Assembly (NCBI RefSeq): GCF_008065375.1
Contig: NZ_VJYI01000006.1
Location: 186,001-250,000, forward strand
Source of the DNA: Nonomuraea sp. SYSU D8015
GTDB taxonomy: Bacteria; Actinomycetota; Actinomycetes; Streptosporangiales; Streptosporangiaceae
Length of the DNA: 64,000 bases
Direction of reading: 5' to 3'
Shown piece after piece: positions 57,907 through 64,000 of the stretch. Within the stretch, counting starts at the first letter, position 1; each line of letters begins with the position of its first letter. A model generated the notes under the pieces. It saw nothing but the letters and a program-made list of their open reading frames with translations, made no database searches and was not told the origin of the DNA. A program made the position numbers and the translations under genes.

Positions 57907-58623
57907 TCATGACGTGCGGCGCATCGCCTCGGTGATGCGTTCGGCGGCGGCCATGACCGGCACCGCGTGCAGCCGCCCGGGCGCCCGCGTCAGCCGTTCG
58001 ATGGGGCCCGAGACGGACACCGCGGCGATCACCTTGCCCCCGCTGCCCCTGATGGGGGCCGAGACGCTGGCCACGCCCTGCTCGCGCTCCCCGACGCTGT
58101 GGGCCCATCCGCGGCGCCGTACGGAGGCCAGCGTGGCGGCGGTGAACTTGGCGCCGCGCAGGCCGCGGTGCAGCCGGTCGGGCTCCTCCCACGCCAGCAG
58201 AATCTGCGCCGCCGAGCCGGCCGTCATGGGCAACGCCGAGCCCACGGGAACCGTGTCCCGCAGGCCGCTGGACCGCTCCGCCGCGGCCACGCAGACCCGT
58301 TCATCACCCTGGCGGCGGTAGAGTTGCGCACTCTCGCCGGTCAAATCCCTCAGCTGCACCAGCACGGGGGCGGCCACCGCCAGCAGCCGGTCCTCGCCGG
58401 CCGCGGTGGACAACTCGGAGAGCCGCGGGCCCAGCACGAACCTGCCCTGCGTGTCACGGCTCACGATGCGGTGGTGCTCGAGGGCGACGGCCAGCCGGTG
58501 GGCCGTGGGCCGGGCCAGACCGGTGGCCTGGACGAGCTGCGCCAGTGAAGCAGGGCCCGCTTCGAGGGCGTTGAGTACAAGAACTGCCTTGTCGAGTACT
58601 CCGACTCCGCTAGAGTTGTCCAT
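57907..58623 (-). CDS. ndgR: IclR family regulator of leucine genes (NdgR/LtbR type)
   Basis: 238 residues from the ATG at 58623. The N-terminal winged helix reads VLDKAVLVLNALEAGPASLA, TGLARPTAHRLAVALEHHRI, and the IclR effector domain follows (about 75-235: VLVQLRDLTGESAQLYRRQG, PVGSALPMTAGSAAQILLAW, SVGEREQGVASVSAPIRGSG). It is divergent from leuCD with 143 bp between starts, as known for NdgR in Streptomyces and LtbR in Corynebacterium, which repress or tune leuCD. The symbol rests on this position and family. Confidence 0.88.
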   Translation of the reverse strand: MDNSSGVGVLDKAVLVLNALEAGPASLAQLVQATGLARPTAHRLAVALEHHRIVSRDTQGRFVLGPRLSELSTAAGEDRLLAVAAPVLVQLRDLTGESAQLYRRQGDERVCVAAAERSSGLRDTVPVGSALPMTAGSAAQILLAWEEPDRLHRGLRGAKFTAATLASVRRRGWAHSVGEREQGVASVSAPIRGSGGKVIAAVSVSGPIERLTRAPGRLHAVPVMAAAERITEAMRRTS

Positions 58624-58638
58624 ACACCGATACTGCAG

Positions 58639-58653
58639 TCTCGACATATGAGA
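58639..58653. promoter_or_regulatory. Candidate operator in the ndgR-leuC intergenic region
   Basis: TCTC-GACATAT-GAGA is a short dyad 16 bp upstream of the ndgR start and inside the AT-richest part of the divergent promoter region (58624-58766). It is the best-looking dyad for a dimeric IclR protein here, but its arms are only 4 bp. Confidence 0.4.
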
Positions 58654-58766
58654 AGGCAAGTCGGAGGCGAACTCCCGCGAGTGGGTGCCGGTCCCGGAGC
58701 GGCGAACGGGGGCGCGCCTCAGCGGGCGATGCGACGGCGCATCGCGAAATACACCAGGAGGAGATC

Positions 58767-60152
58767 ATGGGCCGCACACTGGCCGAGAAGGTCTGGGAGC
58801 AACACGTCGTCCGGCGTGCCGAGGGCGAACCTGACCTGCTCTACATCGACCTGCACCTCATTCACGAGGTGACCAGCCCGCAGGCGTTCGACGGGCTCCG
58901 TCTCGCCGGCCGGAAGGTGCGACGGCCCGATCTCACGATCGCCACCGAGGACCACAACGTGCCGACCGTGCTCGGCCCGATCGCCGACCCGGTGTCCAAG
59001 ACGCAGGTCGAGACGCTGCGCAAGAACGCCGCCGAGTTCGGCATCAGGCTCCATCCGATGGGCGACGCCGGGCAGGGCGTGGTGCACATCATCGGCCCGC
59101 AGTTCGGTCTGACCCAGCCGGGCATGACGATCGTCTGCGGCGACTCCCACACCTCGACGCACGGCGCGTTCGGCGGCATCGCGTTCGGCATCGGCACCTC
59201 CGAGGTCGAGCACGTGCTGGCCACGCAGACGCTGCCGGCCTACCGGCCCAAGACGATGGCCATCGAGGTCTCCGGCGAGCTGCCCGTCGGCGTCACCGCC
59301 AAGGACCTGATCCTGGCGATCATCGCCAAGATCGGCACCGGCGGCGGCCAGGGCTACATCGTCGAGTACCGCGGCGAGGCCGTGCGCAAGCTCTCCATGG
59401 AGGGCCGCATGACGGTCTGCAACATGTCGATCGAGGCCGGCGCGCGGGCCGGCATGATCGCCCCGGACGAGACCACGTTCGAATACCTCAAAGGCCGGCC
59501 GCACGCGCCCCAGGGCGAGGCGTGGGACCAGGCCGTCGAATACTGGAAGACGCTGCGCACGGACGACGACGCCGTGTTCGACAAGGTCGTGGAGATCGAC
59601 GCCACGACGCTGACCCCGTTCGTCACGTGGGGCACCAACCCGGGCCAGGGCCTGCCGCTGGGCGCGTCCGTCCCCAGCCCCGAGTCGTTCGCCGACCCGG
59701 TCGAGCGCGCGGCCGCCGAGCGGGCTCTGGAGTACATGGGCCTGACCGCGGGCACGCCGCTGCGCGAGATCGAGGTCGACACGGTGTTCGTCGGCTCGTG
59801 CACCAACGGCCGCATCGAGGACCTCCGCTCGGCCGCCGAGATCCTGCGCGGCCGCCAGGTCAAGACCCGCACGCTGATCGTGCCCGGCTCGATGCTGGTC
59901 AAGCACCAGGCCGAGCAGGAGGGCCTGCACGAGGTGTTCAAGGCCGCGGGCGCCGAGTGGCGCGAGGCCGGCTGCTCGATGTGCCTGGGCATGAACCCCG
60001 ACACGCTCCAGCCGGGCGAGCGCAGCGCCTCGACCTCCAACCGCAACTTCGAGGGCCGCCAGGGCAAGGGTGGCCGCACCCACCTGGTGTCGCCGCAGGT
60101 CGCCGCCGCGACCGCCGTCACCGGCCGCCTCACCGCCCCCGCCGACCTGTAA
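58767..60152 (+). CDS. leuC: 3-isopropylmalate dehydratase large subunit
   Basis: 461 residues. With LeuD it isomerises 2-isopropylmalate to 3-isopropylmalate. It is an aconitase-family protein with a [4Fe-4S] cluster; cluster Cys are in VFVGSCTNGRIED and CSMCLGMNPD (Cys-x2-Cys). Active-site blocks are LHLIHEVTSPQAFDGLRLAG, VCGDSHTSTHGAFGGIAFGI and SASTSNRNFEGRQGKGGRTH. The ATG has GGAGGAG upstream. It is the first gene of leuCD, facing ndgR. Confidence 0.97.
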   Translation: MGRTLAEKVWEQHVVRRAEGEPDLLYIDLHLIHEVTSPQAFDGLRLAGRKVRRPDLTIATEDHNVPTVLGPIADPVSKTQVETLRKNAAEFGIRLHPMGDAGQGVVHIIGPQFGLTQPGMTIVCGDSHTSTHGAFGGIAFGIGTSEVEHVLATQTLPAYRPKTMAIEVSGELPVGVTAKDLILAIIAKIGTGGGQGYIVEYRGEAVRKLSMEGRMTVCNMSIEAGARAGMIAPDETTFEYLKGRPHAPQGEAWDQAVEYWKTLRTDDDAVFDKVVEIDATTLTPFVTWGTNPGQGLPLGASVPSPESFADPVERAAAERALEYMGLTAGTPLREIEVDTVFVGSCTNGRIEDLRSAAEILRGRQVKTRTLIVPGSMLVKHQAEQEGLHEVFKAAGAEWREAGCSMCLGMNPDTLQPGERSASTSNRNFEGRQGKGGRTHLVSPQVAAATAVTGRLTAPADL

Positions 60153-60165
60153 GGAAGAAACACAG

Positions 60166-60753
60166 ATGGACGCCTTCACCACCCACACCGGTACGGCGGT
60201 GCCGCTGCGCCGCAGCAACGTCGACACCGACCAGATCATCCCGGCCGTCTGGCTCAAGCAGGTCAGCCGCACCGGCTTCGAGAAGGGCCTGTTCGCCGCC
60301 TGGCGCGAGGACCCGACGTTCGTGCTCAACGACCCCGCCTACGAGGGCGGCACGATCCTGGTCTCCGGCCCCGACTTCGGCACCGGCTCCTCCCGCGAGC
60401 ACGCCGTCTGGGCGCTGCAGCAGCACGGCTTCCGCGTCGTGATCGCCGCCCGCTTCGGCGACATCTTCCGCAACAACTCCACGAAGATGGGCCTGCTGCC
60501 GGTCGTCCTGCCCGGCGACAAGGTCGAGGCCCTGCAGTCGGCCGTCGAGGCCGACCCGAAGCTTGAGGTCACCGTCGACCTGGTCGAACGCCAGGTCCGC
60601 TGGGCGGACGAGGTCGTGCCGTTCGAGATCGACGACTACACCCGCTGGCGGCTCATGGAGGGCCTCGACGACATCGGGCTGACCCTGCGTCACGCCGACG
60701 ACATCGCGGCGTACGAGAATGGTCGGCAGCCATGGCTGCCGACGACCGTCTAG
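60166..60753 (+). CDS. leuD: 3-isopropylmalate dehydratase small subunit
   Basis: 195 residues from ATG 60166 behind AAGGAAG, 13 bp after leuC. The swivelling domain has RRSNVDTDQIIPAVWLKQVS, the substrate motif GTGSSREHAVWALQQHGFRV and ARFGDIFRNNSTKMGLLPVV. It forms the isomerase with LeuC. Its last 22 bp overlap a small downstream gene, so the three are likely one transcript. Confidence 0.97.
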   Translation: MDAFTTHTGTAVPLRRSNVDTDQIIPAVWLKQVSRTGFEKGLFAAWREDPTFVLNDPAYEGGTILVSGPDFGTGSSREHAVWALQQHGFRVVIAARFGDIFRNNSTKMGLLPVVLPGDKVEALQSAVEADPKLEVTVDLVERQVRWADEVVPFEIDDYTRWRLMEGLDDIGLTLRHADDIAAYENGRQPWLPTTV

Positions 60754-60971
60754 AAGACGACGCACTGGCGCGGCGGTTGCGCGATGCGCACCGCCGCGTC
60801 CGCATGCTGCCCGCCGGCGAGAAGGAGCGGGTGGCCCGCCGATATCTCGCGATCTGCGACCTCGCCAAGCGTGACCCGGAAAGGGCCGCCGTCCGTCTGG
60901 AGGCGTTACTGGCCTGCCTCGAACCGGGATCCGACACGCCACGCAATGACGAAAACACGCTCGGTGATTGA
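60732..60971 (+). CDS. Small charged protein overlapping leuD
   Basis: 79 residues: MAADDRLEDDALARRLRDAH, then VRMLPAGEKERVARRYLAIC and an acidic end. It is highly charged and helical, with one Cys pair (AICDLAK and LACLEPG). It starts 22 bp inside leuD in another frame, which suggests translational coupling. Third-position GC bias holds in this frame. No family is recognised. It precedes the HU gene by 101 bp. Confidence 0.6.
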   Translation: MAADDRLEDDALARRLRDAHRRVRMLPAGEKERVARRYLAICDLAKRDPERAAVRLEALLACLEPGSDTPRNDENTLGD

Positions 60972-61072
60972 GTTCCCCCGCAATCCCGCCTACTTTCAAG
61001 CGCGTAAGGGGTTTCTACGTCGAACTCGTGAGCAGCAGAACCCTGAGGCGTAACTGGGGGAGCAGGACTTTC

Positions 61073-61372
61073 ATGAACAAGCGAGAACTCGTCGAGGCCA
61101 TCACTGACCGGGTGGGCGACAGGAAGACGGCCACCGAGGCCGTGAACGCTGTCATCGACGCCGTCCAGAAGGCCGTGGCGAGTGGGGACAAGGTCTCGAT
61201 CACGGGCTTCGGCGCGTTCGAGATGGTGCACAAGCCCGCACGCACGGCCAGGAACCCGTCCACCGGTGCGGAAATCAACGTTCCGGAGAGCTGGGGGCCC
61301 AAGTTCCGGCCCGGCTCCGATTTCAAAGAGCTGGTCAATGCGGGCGGCAAGAAAATCGGCAAGAAGAAGTAG
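61073..61372 (+). CDS. hup: HU family DNA-binding protein
   Basis: 99 residues starting MNKRELVEAITDRVGDRKTA. The DNA-binding arms are visible as VSITGFGAFEMVHKPARTAR and NPSTGAEINVPESWGPKFRP, and the end is GGKKIGKKK. The short form without a long Lys/Ala-rich tail corresponds to the HupA type of actinomycetes. It bends and compacts chromosomal DNA. GGGGGAGCAGGA lies upstream of the ATG. Lys-rich and abundantly expressed genes like this usually have their own promoter, likely in 60972-61072. Confidence 0.96.
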   Translation: MNKRELVEAITDRVGDRKTATEAVNAVIDAVQKAVASGDKVSITGFGAFEMVHKPARTARNPSTGAEINVPESWGPKFRPGSDFKELVNAGGKKIGKKK

Positions 61373-61387
61373 ATCCAGCGGACCGCC

Positions 61388-61413
61388 ACGCCCGGGCTGA
61401 ACGGCCCGGGCGT
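61388..61413. terminator. Hairpin between hup and the convergent small gene
   Basis: ACGCCCGGGC and GCCCGGGCGT form a perfect 10-bp stem with a TGAACG loop, 15 bases after the hup stop and 6 bases beyond the end of the opposite gene. There is no T-run, but it can work in both directions. Confidence 0.65.
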
Positions 61414-61419
61414 CCGCAT

Positions 61420-61626
61420 TCACGGGCTCGGGACCGGGAAGGTCGAGAGCGTGATGTAGGTGATCCGGCCGCCCGTCATCCCGAGATTCACCCGCTGCCC
61501 GGTGCGCAGCAGCCGCAGCGGGCCGGCGTCGAAGGCCGCCGTGCCGAACTCCAGCACGGTCCCGTCGTCCAGGAAGACCGTGCCCGAGCGGGTGTCCTCG
61601 TCGAAGCTGCGTACCGTCGCCTGCAC
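61420..61626 (-). CDS. Cold-shock-domain-like small protein
   Basis: 68 residues starting with GTG. The sequence VRSFDEDTRSGTVFLDDGTV, then FDAGPLRLLRTGQRVNLGMT, matches an OB fold of the cold-shock type, though the aromatic RNP1/RNP2 motifs (KGFGFI, VFVHF) are mostly replaced by GTVFLDDGT and LEFGT. A similar small frame next to hup occurs in other actinomycetes, from memory. RNA binding is therefore uncertain. It is divergent from the following transporter by 56 bp. Confidence 0.72.
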   Translation of the reverse strand: MQATVRSFDEDTRSGTVFLDDGTVLEFGTAAFDAGPLRLLRTGQRVNLGMTGGRITYITLSTFPVPSP

Positions 61627-61682
61627 GTGAACCAGCCTAAATGGTTTGCCCCGGCCGGGCGAGGAGGCGAGGATCGCCAGAC

Positions 61683-62945
61683 ATGGGCGGCGACTTCTGG
61701 CGATTCACGTGGGCCAACGGCATCACCCAGCTGGGGACGCAGGTCACGGTCGTCGCACTGCCGCTGACCGCGCTGCTCACCCTGGACGCGAGCGGCTTCC
61801 AGCTTGGCGTGCTGTCGGCTCTCCAGACGATCGCGTTCCTGGTGATCGGACTGCCCGCCGGGGTCTGGGTGGACCGGATGCGCCGCCGCCCGATCCTCGT
61901 CTGGGCAGACCTGGCCCGAGGCGTGGCGCTGCTGACCGTACCCGCCGCCGCCTGGCTGGGCGGGCTCACGCTGCCGCACGTCTACGCGGTCGCGCTCCTG
62001 CTGGGCGTGGGCACGGTGCTCTCCGACGTGGCGCAGTTGAGCTTTGTCCCGGCGATCGTGCCCAAGGACGGGCTCGAACGCGCCAACGGCCGCCTGGAGG
62101 TCACCAAGTACGTGTCCGTGCTGGCGGGCCCGGGAGTGGGCGGCTGGCTGGTCGCCGCGGTGACCGCGCCGTTCGCGCTGCTCGCCGACGCCCTCGGATA
62201 CCTGGTGTCGGGGTTCCTGCTCTCGGGGGTACGCGCCGAAGAAGAGCCCGGACGGCGGGGAGCACGGGCCGACGAGAAGCCGGAGGGACGGCCCGGTCAC
62301 CGGGCGTCTGAGACGCGCGCCCGAGGGCTGCGGTCGGAGGTCGCGGAGGGCATCTCGTTCGTCATCCGGGATCCCGTGCTGCGCAGGGTGGCGATCGGCG
62401 GCGCGCTCACCAGGTTGGCGCTCGGGGCCTGCGCGGTCGGCTACCCGCTGTACCTGGTGGCGGAGCTGGGCCTCAGCGCGACCGCCTACGGCCTGCTGCT
62501 GTCGGCCGCCGCCGCCGGTGCCCTGGTGGGCGCGCCGCTGGCGGCCCGGCTGACCGCGAGGCTGGGCGTCGGCCCGACCATCTACGGCTCCGCGGCGGCG
62601 TCGACGGTCCTGTATCTGCCCGCCCTGGCCACCGGGCCGGGCTGGCGGCTGGCGGTGTTCCCCGTCTTCTCCGCCCTCGCCGGAGTCGCCGGCGTGGTGT
62701 TCAACATCGCCCAGCTCAGCCACCGCCAGCGCATCACCCCCGACCACCTGCTCGGCCGGGTCAACGCCAGCATGCGCTTCCTCATGTGGGGCGCGACGCC
62801 GATCGGCGGGCTGGCCGGCGGCCTGCTGGGGGAGTGGTTCGGCGGCTACGCGGTCTTCGCCGCGGGCGTCGCCGGGCTCGGCCTGTCGTACCTGGCCGTC
62901 GTCCTGGCCCCGCGGATCATGCGGACCACCGTGCCCGCCTCATGA
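61683..62945 (+). CDS. MFS transporter (EntS-like)
   Basis: 420 residues from ATG 61683; an earlier in-frame ATG at 61641 gives an Arg-rich start that fits poorly. About 12 hydrophobic segments alternate, with the MFS loop motif GLPAGVWVDRMRRRPILVWA, a long charged central loop (EEEPGRRGARADEKPEGRPG) and RITPDHLLGRVNASMRFLMW near the end. It is most like the enterobactin-exporter/macrolide-efflux MFS_3 group. The substrate is unknown. Its stop overlaps the convergent cofC by 6 bp. Confidence 0.87.
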   Translation: MGGDFWRFTWANGITQLGTQVTVVALPLTALLTLDASGFQLGVLSALQTIAFLVIGLPAGVWVDRMRRRPILVWADLARGVALLTVPAAAWLGGLTLPHVYAVALLLGVGTVLSDVAQLSFVPAIVPKDGLERANGRLEVTKYVSVLAGPGVGGWLVAAVTAPFALLADALGYLVSGFLLSGVRAEEEPGRRGARADEKPEGRPGHRASETRARGLRSEVAEGISFVIRDPVLRRVAIGGALTRLALGACAVGYPLYLVAELGLSATAYGLLLSAAAAGALVGAPLAARLTARLGVGPTIYGSAAASTVLYLPALATGPGWRLAVFPVFSALAGVAGVVFNIAQLSHRQRITPDHLLGRVNASMRFLMWGATPIGGLAGGLLGEWFGGYAVFAAGVAGLGLSYLAVVLAPRIMRTTVPAS

Positions 62946-63575
62946 GCCGGGCCACAGCTCGGCGACCACCGCCGCCGTGCGCGGGCCCAGCCCGAGCGCG
63001 ATGGCCGCGCGCAGGTCGTCGGGCGTGTCCACGTCGCGCCTGACCGAGTCGATGCCCGGCACGGTAAGCTCCTTCGCCCCGGCGGCCAGGTGCTTGGCCC
63101 GCGACTCGCCGCCGAACCTGGGCGTGAACGGCTGGCCGGGACGCACCCCGTAAAAGGTCGTGCCGACGTCCAGCGCGTCGGGCACGAAGGACCGGTCGAA
63201 CTCGGCCGCCGCCGCCAGGGCCACCCCCAGCTCGGCCGGCCGCAGGGCGGGCAGGTCCGCCTGGAGCGCGCCCACGGCGTCGCCGGGCGCGACCCGTACG
63301 GCGTGGGCGGCGCCCGTGCGCAGCGCGGTGTTCAGGCCGCGGTCGGGATCGGGCACCACCTCGGCCCCCAGCGCCCCCAGGGGCCCCGCGGCGGCGGGGT
63401 CGGCCGTCACCACGATCACCCGCGCGACCAGCGGACAGGCGAGCGACGCCGCCACGGTGTCGCCGGCCACGGCCACGGCGAACTTCGTACGGTGCGGACC
63501 CGTCGCGGCGGCCAGCCTGGTCTTCGCAGCGACCAGCGTTTTCACCGGAATGACCAGTGACCAGCGGATGCTCAT
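62940..63575 (-). CDS. cofC: 2-phospho-L-lactate guanylyltransferase (F420 biosynthesis)
   Basis: 211 residues from ATG 63575 (MSIRWSLVIPVKTLVAAKTR). The Rossmann-like nucleotidyltransferase start VIPVKTLVAAKTRLA, the block VIVVTADPAAAGPLGALGAE, and GDAVGALQADLPALRPAEL (Asp metal site) fit CofC. It activates 2-phospholactate or phosphoenolpyruvate with GTP for cofactor F420 synthesis. In other actinomycetes cofC lies near plsC and gpsA, as here. Alternative start: ATG 63587. Confidence 0.9.
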   Translation of the reverse strand: MSIRWSLVIPVKTLVAAKTRLAAATGPHRTKFAVAVAGDTVAASLACPLVARVIVVTADPAAAGPLGALGAEVVPDPDRGLNTALRTGAAHAVRVAPGDAVGALQADLPALRPAELGVALAAAAEFDRSFVPDALDVGTTFYGVRPGQPFTPRFGGESRAKHLAAGAKELTVPGIDSVRRDVDTPDDLRAAIALGLGPRTAAVVAELWPGS

Positions 63576-63649
63576 AGGGTTAAGCATCGTGCCTCGACAT
63601 CCCATGCGGCCAACGGGGAGACTTGGGGCTCACACCGGAGGAGGAGACC

Positions 63650-64000
63650 ATGAGCCGCCCCACGCGACCATCGCGTTTCTGGGAAACCCTGGCAGTAGTT
63701 GTGGTGAAACCGCTGTCCCGGCTCCTGGTCAAGCGGGACTGGCGGCACGGCGAGCGCATCCCCCGCACCGGCGGCCTGATCATCGCGGCCAACCACCTCT
63801 CCTGGACGGATCCGGTCCTGCTGTCGCACTTCCTCTACAACAACGGCCGCTGGCCGGTAATCCTCGCCAAGGCGGCCCTGTTCAAGGTGCCCCTCTTGGG
63901 CAAGGCCGTCACGGCGCTGCTGGCCATCCCCGTCGAACGCGGCAGCAGCGAGGCCGCCAGGTCGCTGCGGGTGTCGAAGGAGCGGCTCAGTGACGGGTGC
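63650..64000 (+). CDS. plsC: 1-acyl-glycerol-3-phosphate acyltransferase, N-terminal part
   Basis: The first 117 codons are inside the window, from ATG 63650 behind GGAGGAGGAG. The acyltransferase motif HX4D is seen in IAANHLSWTDPVLLSHFL, and the second block AIPVERGSSEAARSLRV matches the usual R-G-S site. It acylates lysophosphatidate in phospholipid synthesis on the inner membrane face. In relatives gpsA follows downstream. The gene is truncated only by the window end. Confidence 0.88.
   Translation, partial: MSRPTRPSRFWETLAVVVVKPLSRLLVKRDWRHGERIPRTGGLIIAANHLSWTDPVLLSHFLYNNGRWPVILAKAALFKVPLLGKAVTALLAIPVERGSSEAARSLRVSKERLSDGC

Overview
The window is a 64-kb piece of a high-GC actinomycete chromosome. 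The evidence is the strong G/C bias at third codon positions, GTG and TTG starts, an F420-pathway gene (cofC), and the order ilvBNC, serA, leuB, ilvE, cimA, gltX, ndgR, leuCD, hup, cofC, plsC, which is the core backbone known from Streptomyces and its relatives. The accessory genes suggest Streptosporangiales (Nonomuraea-like), but that is an impression and not a measurement. I see no prophage, intact transposon, CRISPR array or secondary-metabolite cluster. Mobile or decaying material is limited to 11.5-15.8 kb.

Layout. 0-8 kb: a two-component pair (kinase cut by the window edge), a VanW-type envelope protein, a sugar-dehydrogenase-like lipoprotein, a D-2-hydroxyacid dehydrogenase and a membrane PAS-GGDEF-EAL c-di-GMP enzyme. 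8-11.5 kb: ilvB-ilvN-ilvC behind a leader-peptide attenuator. 11.5-16.2 kb: a NACHT NTPase broken by two frameshifts, an amidase, a decayed vapBC toxin-antitoxin pair and an ArsR/SmtB metal sensor with its operator. 16-34 kb: envelope and accessory genes, including a class F sortase, a processive glycosyltransferase with a tiny membrane protein, PadR plus siderophore-interacting protein, methionine aminopeptidase, a papain-like protein, a CAP protein, a DD-carboxypeptidase, an FHA protein, PadR plus an ABC exporter, a sugar symporter and an SseB-like protein. 34-43 kb: serA, leuB, ilvE and cimA, interrupted by a frameshifted unknown gene, an O-methyltransferase and a DsbA-like protein. cimA has its own leader-peptide attenuator. 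43-58 kb: a heparinase-like secreted protein, an HD protein, a MhuD-like monooxygenase, an FAH-family gene coupled to gltX, an M3 peptidase, tRNA-Gln, a two-component system and twin tRNA-Glu. 58-64 kb: ndgR facing leuCD, an HU gene, a transporter, cofC and the start of a PlsC-type acyltransferase.

How it fits together. Most branched-chain amino acid genes are here: acetohydroxyacid synthase and isomeroreductase (ilvBNC), isopropylmalate dehydrogenase and isomerase (leuB, leuCD), the aminotransferase (ilvE) and the 2-oxobutyrate-forming citramalate synthase (cimA). They seem to be controlled by at least two devices: translation-sensing attenuators at ilvB and cimA, whose leaders are rich in Ile/Leu/Val and Leu/Ile codons respectively, and an IclR-type regulator (NdgR) in front of leuCD. 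gltX and three tRNA genes for Glu and Gln sit close together.

Most notable: the cimA attenuator, which matches the ilvB attenuator part for part (control codons, RRAG-coding hairpin, abutting terminator); the vapBC fusion scar; the twice-frameshifted NACHT gene; and two PadR operators that are perfect inverted repeats. Three single-base frameshifts in large low-conservation genes could be sequencing errors and should be checked in the reads.
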